Shown here: positions 44,125-53,699 of the stretch, piece after piece | Numbering within the stretch: the stretch's first letter is position 1 | Layout of the letters: each line of letters opens with the position of its first letter | Source of the DNA: Hyphomicrobiaceae bacterium | GTDB lineage: Bacteria > Pseudomonadota > Alphaproteobacteria > Rhizobiales > Hyphomicrobiaceae | Assembly (NCBI GenBank): GCA_020638055.1 | Contig: JACKJH010000004.1 | Span: 53,501 to 117,500 of the forward strand | Length of the DNA: 64,000 nt | Direction: 5' to 3' | Program-made: the position numbers and the translations under genes | Notes under the pieces: model-generated | The model's database searches: none | What the model was told of the DNA's origin: nothing | Seen by the model: only the letters and a program-made list of their open reading frames with translations

Positions 44125-44614
44125 TGTCATCTCCATTTCGGACGTCGGGAGCGTGAATCAGTCATTCACATCCCGGCTGGATTGTTGTCCTGACGAGGGG
44201 CACGTGCAGGCAAGTGCACGCGGCTCGAACAGAACGCGCTACGCAGGTGACGCTACTGGGATACTTGAAAGATACGCTGCCGAGGTCCGGACCCTGCCGT
44301 GAGGGTGGCGTCCGGAACGCCCGCCTGAACTTTAGGCGAGTCGCTTGGCTCAGGTCCGCATTCAACCCGACGATTCGCCGAAATTGAATCGAAATCTATA
44401 GAGTGTTGCCCTTTTCGAGGGCCATTGAGGGGGTAATGTCACACTTAGTCCGATTGCGACGGGCTGCATTAACAACTTGTTAACTGGATCTGGGCGCCGA
44501 AAGCCGGGTTTGGAGCGAGATTGCACATGCAGAGCTTTGTGGTGACTCGAAGTGGTGTTGCAACTGTGGATAGTGTTGAGCGTGCTGTGGATTGGTGGGG
44601 CTGAGGGTTGGTGA

Positions 44615-44666
44615 CTGTCAGGAATGCTCCCGGTCAGAAGTGTCAGGGATGTCCCCGGTTCGTACC
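44615..44666 (-). mobile_element. Detached end of the IS481-type element
   Basis: CTGTCAGGAATGCTCCCGGT, six varied bases, then TGTCAGGGATGTCCCCGGTT and CGTACC repeat almost exactly the right end of the IS at 48532-48584. No transposase is here, so it is a remnant or a solo end. Like the intact element it touches CCCCTCACCCCGG palindromes on its outer side. Confidence 0.8.
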
Positions 44667-44671
44667 TGCTG

Positions 44672-44763
44672 CCGCCCCTCACCCCGGCCCTCTCCCCGTG
44701 AAGTACGGGGAGAGGGAGGCATAATCCCCTCTCCCCACGTGTGGGGAGAGGGTTAGGGGCGGC
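44672..44763 (+). repeat. GAGGGG palindromic repeat
   Basis: CCCCTCACCCCGGCCCTCTC...GGGGAGAGGGAGG and CTCCCCACGTGTGGGGAGAG form two palindromes of the same family as 41787-42029. With the IS end and the porin terminator it explains most of the 746-base gap 44125-44871; the remaining 44125-44614 should contain the porin 1 promoter. Confidence 0.8.
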
Positions 44764-44769
44764 TGCTTA

Positions 44770-44816
44770 TGCGACGTAAAAAGCAAGACGGGCGTACGAG
44801 GTGTCTCGTACGCCCG
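44770..44816 (-). terminator. Strong terminator of the second porin gene
   Basis: CGGGCGTACGAG and CTCGTACGCCCG pair perfectly over 12 bp with the loop GTGT (44789-44816). On the minus strand it is followed by CTTGCTTTTTACG. Confidence 0.88.
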
Positions 44817-44871
44817 CTTGGTTTTGTTGTTCAGGTCAGGACCCTGTCTTCCCGACCTTCAGGTTGCAGCA

Positions 44872-46128
44872 TCAGAACTTGATGCGGGCACCTGTGTAGA
44901 CCGTATCGACGGAGTCGCTGCCAATACCGCAACTAGGATCGGGGTCGCAAGTATCAGCATCGCCGATCAAGTCAGCCTCAAAGTGGCGCCAGCCGAGATA
45001 GACTTCCATAGCCGCCGCATCGATCTGCTGCTGGATGCCAACGCCGTAGAAGGTACCGTCGGAAGCCAGGAAGCCCTCGTCGTGCAAACGGTTGGCCTGG
45101 GAATTGTTGGCTTCACCGTATTCGCCGAAGATCGAGGTTTTGCCCAATGGAACAAACTTCTGGTAAATACCACCACGGACGTACCAGAACGTGAAATCAT
45201 CGAATCCTGGCTCATCGAAGTTGCGTTGGGTCATGCCGAAGTCTGCGAACAAGCCCGACGGTACGTGCAGCACGCTGATGGCACCGCGGATATCATCGAA
45301 GTCGCCAATGTCATACCTACCGAGCCCGGAATCGTCTTCCTGGTCGCGGTATTCGTGATAGCCGATGGCAGCGGCGAGCTTGATGCCATTGAACTCACCG
45401 GCATAACGCAGAGCGACGTCCCAGCGATCGTCCTCACCCCATGCAGCAGAGAGCACGAAGCCGGCGATCGAAGGCGAGTCGTAACGAACGATGTTGCCGC
45501 GATCGATGTCATAGACGTCGAAGATGTCTTTCACTCGGACTGCCGAGCCGCCGCCGAACACCAAGCCTGCGCCCGGTGCAGAGTCGATGTTACCCTGGGT
45601 GGCTGATGCGGTACCGCCGAGGCCGATACTTGACATGATGTCATCAGTGGCAAACGAGGTGTAGCCGACCGAGATCTTACCCAGCGTCTTACTCTTCAAG
45701 TACCAAGCAGAATGGCGCACGACGAGCCCGTCACCTTCGTCATCAGACTCGTCTTGAGCATAGTTGCCCACGCCTTGTGACGAGCCCTTTGCACCGTAGG
45801 TTTCGATCTCGATGATGTAGCCAGCCGACCAGTCAGCGCTGATGTTGGCGTCACCGGTGAACCGGAAACGGCTTGACGAGAAGGAGTTGCCGGCCTGATA
45901 GACGTTCGACTCATCGCCGTTGTCCCACCAGTAGACCAATTCGTTAACTTGACCGGAAACAGTCAGCGAAACCTTGCGGTTTCCTTTGCGTGCCGTAGTC
46001 GCCTCGAGCTCGGCGACCCGCTCTTCCAGATCCGCGCAGCAATCACCACCGAGGTCGGCAGCAAAAGCAGGCGTCCATGCCGTGGACGCCGCGAGAGCAA
46101 GTGCGACGCCAATACTTTTCGCTTTCAT
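44872..46128 (-). CDS. Porin with N-terminal coiled coil, paralogue 2
   Basis: A 418-residue porin. The signal peptide MKAKSIGVALALAASTAWTP ends at AFA; from ADLGG on, more than 30 residues are identical with paralogue 1, including the CC pair and the EERVAELEATTARKGNRK coiled coil (one Ile/Val change just after). Strands and the C-terminal VDTVYTGARIKF match, while surface loops differ (DSGLGRYDIGDF, DADTCDPDPSCGIG with two extra Cys). ATG 46128 has AGGGGG in front. Divergent loops with a constant frame suggest selection on permeability or recognition. Confidence 0.92.
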   Translation of the reverse strand: MKAKSIGVALALAASTAWTPAFAADLGGDCCADLEERVAELEATTARKGNRKVSLTVSGQVNELVYWWDNGDESNVYQAGNSFSSSRFRFTGDANISADWSAGYIIEIETYGAKGSSQGVGNYAQDESDDEGDGLVVRHSAWYLKSKTLGKISVGYTSFATDDIMSSIGLGGTASATQGNIDSAPGAGLVFGGGSAVRVKDIFDVYDIDRGNIVRYDSPSIAGFVLSAAWGEDDRWDVALRYAGEFNGIKLAAAIGYHEYRDQEDDSGLGRYDIGDFDDIRGAISVLHVPSGLFADFGMTQRNFDEPGFDDFTFWYVRGGIYQKFVPLGKTSIFGEYGEANNSQANRLHDEGFLASDGTFYGVGIQQQIDAAAMEVYLGWRHFEADLIGDADTCDPDPSCGIGSDSVDTVYTGARIKF

Positions 46129-46518
46129 TATGGGTTCCCCCTGAAACGCACTGTTGATGCTTTGATTACGCATTCGGATCGCCGTAAGACCCCCGTTCGA
46201 GCGCTCAAGCCCCTGCAACCTAAGACGCGAACCTGTCGGTCAGCTTTCAGTGCTGTGGCCTTTCCACCACTTGCGCTGCGTACGCATCTCGTAATCCTCG
46301 GATTTTGGCGTTAAGGCCTGGAATTTTCTCGCGAATCATGGGGCGACTTTGGTGTTGTCTCGGGAATAATATTTGACAGTTCAATGCGCGGGGACGAACT
46401 TGGCGACGCTACCCGACGTGGTTTGGGACGCTCTGACAGGGCAAGCGGGGCTGCCTTGCAGTCCAGTGATCTTTCAGCATTTTGGCAGCCTTTCGGCAGC
46501 CTTTCGAGGCCGGAACCC

Positions 46519-47190
46519 ATGCGCATTCTCCAAATCGGAGACGCCAACATTTCTTCGACACGCCTTGCTGTTGCGGTTCGGCAACTGGACTGTGCCGTCG
46601 ATGTCATTGGCACCGTGGAGGGGGTCAACGAGGCCCTGCGCGTTGCTACCTATGATTTAATCATATGCGATTTCGATGCGTCGGTGGGGTCTGCCGAACT
46701 TATCGTAATGGTCAAGAAACTGCGTTCAGGTAAGCCGGATATCCGTCTTCTGGTTTGCGGTTCGCGGGCTGCGCTTGACCATATCGTGACGGCACTCGAC
46801 CTGGGGGCGGATGACTTCATTCTGCGGCCGATCGATGGCGATGAACTGAGGATACGCATCAGTGCATTGCTGGCGCGCAAGCCACAACGGGAGGCTGTTG
46901 TGCTGGAATGCGGACCGCTGCGGCTCGACATGGTGTCGCGGCAGGTCGTGCTGGATGGGGTCGCGCTTGACCTGACGCCGCGAGAGCGTTCGGTGCTGCA
47001 AGTGTTGATGCGGCATCGCGGTCATGTGGTGGCGAAGGAGGATATTGCCTCACGCGTGTTTGCGATGGATGAGGATGTGGCGCCGCAAGCCATTGAAACG
47101 TATGTGCATCGGTTGCGCCGGAAGACCGAGCATCCGCGTGTGAACATCAAGACGCTGCGTGGGATTGGCTATTTGCTGGACGAGGTTTGA
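46519..47190 (+). CDS. OmpR-type response regulator with degenerate receiver
   Basis: A 223-residue protein: receiver domain 1-120 and winged-helix DNA-binding domain 128-223 (LDLTPRERSVLQVLMRHRGHVVAKEDI, ETYVHRLRRKTEHPRVNIKTLRGIGYLL). The receiver keeps an Asp in LIICDFDAS at the phosphorylation position, but the usual acidic pair after strand 1 is GD (QIGDANIS), and the invariant Lys before Pro is Arg (ILRPID). Phosphorylation may be weak or absent. ATG 46519 is chosen by homology (MRILQIGD); the frame is open to 46384. No histidine kinase is nearby. The promoter should lie in 46129-46518, shared with porin 2. Confidence 0.88.
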   Translation: MRILQIGDANISSTRLAVAVRQLDCAVDVIGTVEGVNEALRVATYDLIICDFDASVGSAELIVMVKKLRSGKPDIRLLVCGSRAALDHIVTALDLGADDFILRPIDGDELRIRISALLARKPQREAVVLECGPLRLDMVSRQVVLDGVALDLTPRERSVLQVLMRHRGHVVAKEDIASRVFAMDEDVAPQAIETYVHRLRRKTEHPRVNIKTLRGIGYLLDEV

Positions 47191-47247
47191 TGGGCTTGGC
47201 GTGGCGATTTGTTGCTGCCGCTAATCACGTTCGAACCCGCATGAACG

Positions 47248-48576
47248 ACCGGGAAGACTCCTGACACTTTGGACCGGCAGCATTCCTGACACTTTTACTG
47301 CTCGTCTATAGCCGGTTTCGGTGCTGAGCGCAGCCGCGCACGCGGCGGAGCGAAGCGGTGAAACCGGCCGGCAAAATCGATCATCCCCAGATCGCGTCCG
47401 CAGAAGCGCACGATATAGCCGCCGCGTTCCTGTTCGGCCAGACCAACCGGCTCTCGCACCAGGGCTTCACCAATGAACACATGTTCGCCGCGCCACTTGA
47501 TCGTTCCGTCGGGACGCACCCGGCGCACCTGATGGTCGGCATCATACCAGGGCTCATCCAGCGTGCGAGGCATCGTGCGCTTTGATGGTGTCCACAGACT
47601 TGCCGGCGTGACCTGATCAAGCGCCTCGTGCGGGCGTTCTTCATTGTAGAGCCGGCGGAACACGTTGAACCTGTACTGCTGCTCGTGGCGGAAGCGTGCC
47701 GGCGGGCGCGCCGTCTCGTCCTTCATCGTGCGATGCATGCGCTCGTGGCGACCGTTGTCCTGCGGGCTTGCCGGTGGAATGTAGCGCGGCTCGATGCCCA
47801 GCTTCAGGAACCAGACCGACAGCCGCGAGAGGCCGCCGGCACCGATAGATCCAAACGGCGCGCCGTTGTCGGAACGGATCGCATCGGGCAGGCCGACCTC
47901 GTTGAAAACCCGCTCCATCGCGGCCTTGACGCCATCGTGCGTCGGTGGGGTGATGCGGGCGGCAACGAGATAACGGCTGGCTGTATCCGACACCGTCAGC
48001 GGATCGACACGTTCCCCGTCGCGGGTGCGGAACCAGCCCTTGAAGTCGATTGCCCACTCGCCGTTGGGCACGTCCGAACCGGCAACGATCTCGCCCTGAG
48101 CGATGGACCGGCGGCGGCGCGGCCTTTTCTCGATCAGGCCTTCGCGCTTGAGGATGTCGCCGATGGTCGAGGCCGCTGGCAAGATCAGACCGGGTTGGTC
48201 GAGCGCCAGACGCGCCCGGATCTTCTTCGGCCCGAAGCGTGGAAACCGCTGGCGCAATGCCAGTATCGCAGCGACGGTCTCAGACGGCGTCGCATGCGGG
48301 CAGTGACCCGGCGTGCGCGACTTCTCATCGAACCAGCGCGCATCGCCGGCATCACGGCGGCGCTTCCAGACGTAGAACGTCTCCCGGCTGATATCGTAGC
48401 GTTCGCAAAGGTCTACGACCGTGAACGCCCCACTCTCGTAAGCATTGAATAACGCGATACGCTCTTCCACAGGACTGCTCTCCCTGAAAGCCATCGCCCG
48501 AATCTCCTTAAAATGGAAATCCGAGCCTGGACTGTCAGGAATGCTCCCGGTCTATTCTGTCAGGGATGTCCCCGGT
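47248..48576 (-). mobile_element. IS481-family insertion sequence
   Basis: One transposase gene is enclosed by doubled inverted repeats. Outer: ACCGGGAAGACTCCTGACA on the left against TGTCAGGGATGTCCCCGGT on the right (15 of 19). Inner: GACCGGCAGCATTCCTGACA against TGTCAGGAATGCTCCCGGTC (19 of 20). No clear target duplication could be read, so the exact ends are uncertain by several bases. Confidence 0.85.
47295..48494 (-). CDS. IS481-type transposase
   Basis: A 399-residue DDE transposase. The N-terminus has two helix-turn-helix parts (DLCERYDISRETFYVWKRRRDAG and FGPKKIRARLALDQPG) and the rve catalytic core begins near 145: Asp in EWAIDFKGWF, Asp in AIRSDNGAPF, Glu in DNGRHERMHRTMKDE. The C-terminus, with RFHRFAPPRAR, is the extra domain seen in this family. 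The ORF is intact, so the copy may be active. It lies entirely inside the inverted repeats. Confidence 0.93.
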   Translation of the reverse strand: MAFRESSPVEERIALFNAYESGAFTVVDLCERYDISRETFYVWKRRRDAGDARWFDEKSRTPGHCPHATPSETVAAILALRQRFPRFGPKKIRARLALDQPGLILPAASTIGDILKREGLIEKRPRRRRSIAQGEIVAGSDVPNGEWAIDFKGWFRTRDGERVDPLTVSDTASRYLVAARITPPTHDGVKAAMERVFNEVGLPDAIRSDNGAPFGSIGAGGLSRLSVWFLKLGIEPRYIPPASPQDNGRHERMHRTMKDETARPPARFRHEQQYRFNVFRRLYNEERPHEALDQVTPASLWTPSKRTMPRTLDEPWYDADHQVRRVRPDGTIKWRGEHVFIGEALVREPVGLAEQERGGYIVRFCGRDLGMIDFAGRFHRFAPPRARLRSAPKPAIDEQ

Positions 48577-48590
48577 TCGTACCGTTTGCT

Positions 48591-48640
48591 GCCCCTCACC
48601 CCGGCCCTCTCCCCGCCAGCGGGGAGAGGGAGAAGGAGGG
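48591..48640 (+). repeat. GAGGGG palindromic repeat beside the IS
   Basis: GCCCCTCACCCCGGCCCTCT then CCCCGC..GCGGGGAGAGGG forms a palindrome of the 41787/42457 family, 15 bases outside the IS right end. The pairing of IS ends with this repeat occurs twice in the window. Confidence 0.75.
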
Positions 48641-48690
48641 CGTTCAGGCTTGCAAGATGAATGCTACGTGCGCGGCCATGCGTTGCGCGA

Positions 48691-49467
48691 TCAGTTTTTC
48701 TGAGCGGCGATCATGTAGTTGACGTCGGTGTCGTCAGAGAGTGACCAGCGGCCCGTGCGTGGGCTGTAGACAATGCCCGCCGTCTTCACCGGCGTCATGC
48801 CGGCAGCGGCCAAATAGCCAGACAATTCTTCAGGCGTGAGGAACCTGTCCCATTGGTGCGTGCCGGCTGGCACCCACCTGAGCAGATATTCTGCGCCGAG
48901 GATTGCCAGGGCATAGGATTTCAGCGTGCGGCTCAAGGTTGACGCAATCAACAAACCACCTGGTGCAACCACCTGGGCGGCTGTGGCGAGGAAACTTGCT
49001 GGGTCAGGCACGTGTTCGACAACTTCCAGGCACAAGGCGACATCGAAACGTTGCCCGGAGGCGGCAAGGTCTTCAATGCTTTGTACGCGGTAATCAATCG
49101 CCAAACCGCTTGCTGTTGCGTGTGCGCGTGCTGCTTCAACCGTTTGGGTTGCGAGATCAATGCCGGTGACATTGGCGCCCATACGCGCCAAGGGTTCGGA
49201 GACCAATCCGCCACCCGAACCGATGTCGAGCAGGTTCAATCCTTCCAATGGACGCAAACCCCGTCCCGTCCGGTGCAGGGCTTCAATGGCGGCGGCGCGA
49301 ACAAAAGCAAGGCGTGCAGGGCCGATCTGATGCAGTGGGCGAAACTCGCCGTCCGGGTCCCACCATCGCTGCGCAAGTGCGGCGAAACGGGCGACTTCAG
49401 CGGGATCGACGTTCGCCGCGTTGCTTTTGCCGGTGGGCGTTGCGGCCGCTGTTTCAGGCGTTTCCAT
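48691..49467 (-). CDS. ubiG: Ubiquinone biosynthesis O-methyltransferase
   Basis: A 258-residue SAM methyltransferase that catalyses both O-methylations in ubiquinone synthesis. EVARFAALAQRWWDPDGEFRPLHQIGPARLAF is the UbiG N-terminus, LLDIGSGGGLVSEPLARMGA is SAM motif I, VALCLEVVEHVPDP follows, and RTLKSYALAILGAEYLLRWVPAGTHQWDRFLTP is the family signature. ATG 49467 is chosen by homology, as the frame extends to 49575. Divergent from lysC, as in many rhizobia. Confidence 0.95.
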   Translation of the reverse strand: METPETAAATPTGKSNAANVDPAEVARFAALAQRWWDPDGEFRPLHQIGPARLAFVRAAAIEALHRTGRGLRPLEGLNLLDIGSGGGLVSEPLARMGANVTGIDLATQTVEAARAHATASGLAIDYRVQSIEDLAASGQRFDVALCLEVVEHVPDPASFLATAAQVVAPGGLLIASTLSRTLKSYALAILGAEYLLRWVPAGTHQWDRFLTPEELSGYLAAAGMTPVKTAGIVYSPRTGRWSLSDDTDVNYMIAAQKN

Positions 49468-49739
49468 CGGCCAGCAGATGCCTCCCGCCGTGCCACCTGT
49501 CAAGCATTCGCTAACAAGAGGTCTTTGTGATGGTTGCGGTCTCGAAATGTTCCGTCTAATAGTGCCAGCCAGCAAGGGATTTCAAGCATTCATCCGAATT
49601 GATCCGACAAGGCGTTGTGGCTGCCTGGGTTGGCGGCTGACGGCTTGCGGAAGGCGGTGAACCTCTTATGGGGTGAGCCAATTGTCGGGCAGTGACGTGA
49701 ATTTTGCGCTGATCCAAGGGCGCTGGATGGGCTATAGAA

Positions 49740-51002
49740 ATGGCAGTCGTGGTGATGAAATTTGGCGGCACGTCTGTCGCCGATCTCGATCGCATCCGGA
49801 ACGTGGCGCGGCACGTCAAACGCGAGCACGATGCAGGCAACAGTGTCGCCGTGGTGGTGTCGGCAATGGCTGGTACGACCAACCAACTCGTTACCTGGGT
49901 GAATGACGCCTCGCCCAGATATGACCGGCGCGAGTACGACGCGGTGGTGGCGACAGGCGAGCAGATCACCGCCGGACTGCTGGCAATCGTGCTGCAGGAC
50001 ATGGGCGTGAATGCGCGCTCCTGGCAGGGGTGGCAGATCCCGGTTGAGACCAACGCTGCACACGGTTCGGCGCGCATCAGCCACATTGATGGTGAAGCGC
50101 TGCGGGCGCGGGTGGAAACCGGTGAGGTTGCGGTGGTTACCGGGTTTCAGGGTGTCGAACCGGCTCAGGGGCGGATAGCAACGCTCGGGCGAGGGGGCTC
50201 GGACACGAGTGCCGTGGCGATTGCGGTGGCTGTCAATGCGGATGTCTGTGACATCTATACGGACGTGGACGGTGTTTACACGACCGACCCGCGTATTGTT
50301 CCCAAAGCCCGGCGTCTGCCCAAGATCTCATACGAAGAAATGCTTGAGATGGCGTCTTTGGGCTCCAAGGTTCTGCAAACCCGCTCGGTGGAATTGGCCA
50401 TGGTGCACCGGGTGCGCTTGCGCGTGCTCTCCAGCTTCACCCCACCGGAGGAAATGGCCGCGGTTAACCTGGAGGGGCTCGCCAACATCGGTACAATCGT
50501 TACAGACGAGGACGAAATCGTGGAACAGCAGGTCGTTAGCGGGATCGCCTATGCGAAGGACGAGGCCAAGGTCACCATCGTCAATGTTGCAGACAAGCCC
50601 GGAGTTGCCGCACGTATTTTCGGGCCTCTGGCCGACGCCAGTATCAACGTCGATATGATCGTTCAAAATGTGGCTTCGGACGGCAAGAGGACGGACATGA
50701 CTTTTACGGTCCAGGCTGCCGAACTTTCGCGCACATTGGATGTTTTGAAGGCGGCCGAGGCCGACATCGGTGAATTCGAGGTGCGAAGCTCGGACGATGT
50801 TGCCAAAATTTCGGTGATCGGCATTGGTATGCGATCGCATGCGGGCGTCGCCGCGGAAATGTTCAAGGCGTTAGCTGAAAAGGGAATTAATATTCTTGCG
50901 ATTTCAACGTCTGAAATCAAAATCAGCGTTTTGATAGATGCGGCCTATGCGGAATTGGCAGTCAGAACGCTTCATTCCATGTATGGTCTCGATGCGGCAT
51001 GA
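49740..51002 (+). CDS. lysC: Aspartate kinase
   Basis: A 420-residue aspartokinase, first step towards lysine, threonine and methionine. The kinase domain starts VVMKFGGTSVADLDRI and has GFQGVEPAQGRIATLGRGGSDTSAVAIA and DVCDIYTDVDGVYTTDPRIV. Two ACT domains follow from about 265 (VTIVNVADKPGVAARIFGPLADASINVDMIVQN, ISVIGIGMRSHAGVAAEMFKALAEKGINIL), the sites of feedback control. Start ATG 49740. It is followed after 227 bases by ptsP, a conserved order in alphaproteobacteria. Confidence 0.97.
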   Translation: MAVVVMKFGGTSVADLDRIRNVARHVKREHDAGNSVAVVVSAMAGTTNQLVTWVNDASPRYDRREYDAVVATGEQITAGLLAIVLQDMGVNARSWQGWQIPVETNAAHGSARISHIDGEALRARVETGEVAVVTGFQGVEPAQGRIATLGRGGSDTSAVAIAVAVNADVCDIYTDVDGVYTTDPRIVPKARRLPKISYEEMLEMASLGSKVLQTRSVELAMVHRVRLRVLSSFTPPEEMAAVNLEGLANIGTIVTDEDEIVEQQVVSGIAYAKDEAKVTIVNVADKPGVAARIFGPLADASINVDMIVQNVASDGKRTDMTFTVQAAELSRTLDVLKAAEADIGEFEVRSSDDVAKISVIGIGMRSHAGVAAEMFKALAEKGINILAISTSEIKISVLIDAAYAELAVRTLHSMYGLDAA

Positions 51003-51229
51003 GGGAGCTGAAACAAGGATAGTTACCTTAACTTGTTTTATTTCCGCAATCTTTTGAGGTTAGGTTGCTGGCCGTGCCTGGTCCTGCACGCTTTTTGCAG
51101 GTTCTGGAGCCATAGGTGCACCACGGGCTAATGATTTTATTGCCGACCGATTATGCTGCATCAATCCCATGCGGCACTCATTTTGTCACAATCGTCCGGG
51201 CCTTTTGAAACCCGGTATAGCGGTGGGTC

Positions 51230-53521
51230 ATGCAAAGCAGGCGTAACGAAGAGCCAGAGATTTCCACGTCGGAACCAGCGTTGCGCATCATCATGCGCCG
51301 GTTGCGCGAGATCATGGCTGAAGCCGGAGACGGGCAGTCCCGGCTCAACAAGATCGTGCGTCATGTGGCCGGCGTTATGGTTGCGGAAGTTTGTTCGATC
51401 TACCTGAAACGCCGCGATGGTTCGCTAGAATTGTTCGCGACGGAAGGCCTGAACCCCGATGCGGTGCATACAACCCGGTTGAAGCGGGGTGAGGGGCTGG
51501 TCGGGCGCTGTGCGGAACTGGGCATTACGATCAATCTGCCGGATGCGCAAAAGCATCCAGCCTTCTCCTATCGCCCTGAAACAGGTGAGGAACAGTATCA
51601 CTCACTGCTTGCGGTGCCGATCCTGCGGAGTGGGCAATTGCTCGGCGTGCTTGTCATTCAGAACCATGCCTTCAAGGAATATTCCGAAGACGACGTGGAG
51701 ACGTTGCAGGCAACCGCCATGGTGGTGGCTGAGCATCTCGTGTCTGGCGCGGTGGCTAATGCCGAAGCCGATGCGGAGATCTCGCGTTCGCTGGCGGCCG
51801 TCATCAAGGGAGAAGTTCTGTCAGAGGGAATTGGGCTTGGGCGTGTGGTTTTGCATGCGCCGCGCATCGTCGTCACCAAGTTGACGGCGGATGACCCTGC
51901 CTCGGAATTGAAGCGTCTGGAAGCAGCAATCATCGAATTGCGATCCGGCCTCGACGAAATGCTGGAGCAGGAGCAGGTCGCCAATGATGGTGAGCATCGC
52001 GATGTGCTGGAAGCTTATCGCATGTTCGCTCATGACCGGGGATGGGAGCGCCGTATAAGGGAGGCGGTGCAAAGCGGGCTTACAGCAGATGCGGCCGTGG
52101 AACGCGTGCAAAACAGCTCGCGGGCACGGATGCTGCGGAACGCAGATCCCTATTGGCAAGAACGGCAGCGCGATTTCGACGATTTGTCGGACCGGATGCT
52201 TCGTATCCTCGCTGGACATCCGAGTGGCGTTCAACCGCAGTTGGAAATGCCCGCCGATACGATTTTGATTGCGCGCAACATGGGGCCCGCCGAACTCCTC
52301 GACTACGATCCGGCAAAGCTGCGGGGCCTGGTGGTGGAAGACGGCAGTGCGCAAAGCCACGTTGCCGTTGTGGCCAAGGCGCTGGGCATACCCGCGGTTG
52401 GCCAGGCTGTCGGCGTTGTTGAGCATGTCAGCCCCGGTGACAATGCAATTATAGATGCTGAGACCGGTGAAGTTTATTTGCGCCCGCTGTCGGACGTCAT
52501 GGCGGCTTTTTCCGACAAGGTCAGGTTCCGCGCCCGCAGACAGAAAAAATACGACGCGCTGCGTGACCTGCCGGCGGTGACGAAGGACGGTAAGCGCATT
52601 GAGCTCAACATCAACGCTGGTCTTCTCTACGACCTCGCTCATCTTGAGGAGTCGGGGGCCGATGGCGTCGGACTTTTCCGGACCGAATTGCAGTTCATGG
52701 TTTCCCATACGCTGCCGCGGCTTGAACGCCAGGCCGAAACCTATCGCCAGGCTATCGCGGCGGCGGCGGGTAAGCCGGTGGTGTTTCGTGCGCTCGACAT
52801 CGGCGGCGACAAGGTGCTTCCTTATCTGCGCCAGGTGAAAGAGGAGAATCCAGCCATCGGTTGGCGTGCGGTGCGCATGTCGCTCGACCGGAAAGGGCTG
52901 TTGCGTACGCAGTTGCGCGCCTTGTTCAAGGCGACTGTAGGAGGCGAACTGCGGTTGATGGTGCCAATGATTACGACCACTCGTGAGATGGTTGAAGTCA
53001 AGCACATTGTCGATGCGGAGCTTGGACGCGCGCGTCGCAAAGGCATGCCATGTCCTGAGCGGGTCCGGCTTGGGGCCATGTTCGAAGTACCGAGCCTGCT
53101 TTTCGAACTTGATGAATTGTTCAAGATCGTCGACTTCGTGTCGATCGGTACAAACGACTTGATGCAGTTCCTATTTGCCGCCGACCGCACAAACGCGATG
53201 GTTGGGAGCCGTTATGATGTGCTGTCGCGGGCGCCGCTGCGCGCCTTGAAGCAGATTCTGGCTGCTGGAATTCGCCACAACGTGCCGATAACAGTTTGCG
53301 GTGAAATGGCGGGGCGGCCGATCGACGCCATGGCGCTGGTTGCTTTGGGCTTCCGTTCGGTTTCAATGGCACCGGCGGCTGTCGGTCCGGTCAAGGCCAT
53401 GCTCTTGTCACTGGATATATCGGATGCTGCTCGCGAGTTGGAGCGGTTAATCGACCGTGGCGAAAAGGATATTCGACATAGCCTCGTCCGGTTTGCTGAA
53501 AAGGCCGGCGTCGACCATTGA
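51230..53521 (+). CDS. ptsP: PEP-protein phosphotransferase of the nitrogen PTS
   Basis: A 763-residue EI-Ntr. An N-terminal GAF domain (residues 20-165, ICxxH-free here, KHPAFSYRPETGEEQYHSLLAVPILRSGQLLGVLV) senses a small ligand, probably glutamine. The PTS enzyme I part has the phospho-His in GSAQSHVAVVAKALGIPAV, the PEP-binding TIM barrel with ADGVGLFRTELQFM, EVPSLLFELDELFKIVDFVSIGTNDLMQFLFAADR and the catalytic Cys in ITVCGEMAGRP. It phosphorylates NPr, which then controls potassium transport, PHB metabolism and stress pathways. Confidence 0.96.
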   Translation: MQSRRNEEPEISTSEPALRIIMRRLREIMAEAGDGQSRLNKIVRHVAGVMVAEVCSIYLKRRDGSLELFATEGLNPDAVHTTRLKRGEGLVGRCAELGITINLPDAQKHPAFSYRPETGEEQYHSLLAVPILRSGQLLGVLVIQNHAFKEYSEDDVETLQATAMVVAEHLVSGAVANAEADAEISRSLAAVIKGEVLSEGIGLGRVVLHAPRIVVTKLTADDPASELKRLEAAIIELRSGLDEMLEQEQVANDGEHRDVLEAYRMFAHDRGWERRIREAVQSGLTADAAVERVQNSSRARMLRNADPYWQERQRDFDDLSDRMLRILAGHPSGVQPQLEMPADTILIARNMGPAELLDYDPAKLRGLVVEDGSAQSHVAVVAKALGIPAVGQAVGVVEHVSPGDNAIIDAETGEVYLRPLSDVMAAFSDKVRFRARRQKKYDALRDLPAVTKDGKRIELNINAGLLYDLAHLEESGADGVGLFRTELQFMVSHTLPRLERQAETYRQAIAAAAGKPVVFRALDIGGDKVLPYLRQVKEENPAIGWRAVRMSLDRKGLLRTQLRALFKATVGGELRLMVPMITTTREMVEVKHIVDAELGRARRKGMPCPERVRLGAMFEVPSLLFELDELFKIVDFVSIGTNDLMQFLFAADRTNAMVGSRYDVLSRAPLRALKQILAAGIRHNVPITVCGEMAGRPIDAMALVALGFRSVSMAPAAVGPVKAMLLSLDISDAARELERLIDRGEKDIRHSLVRFAEKAGVDH

Positions 53522-53699
53522 TCCACAAGAATTCCTGCTGAATGGCCGATTGTGCTTGATTTTGGCCACAGCTCGCGGCGAATCGGCATGCAAAACACTG
53601 CGCTGCCTTTGACATCGCGGGCGCCTGAGCCTGAAATGCAGCGTTGCTGTTTTCATTCCGAAGTTTGCTGTCAATTGCGTATCGGACCAGATTTGAAAC

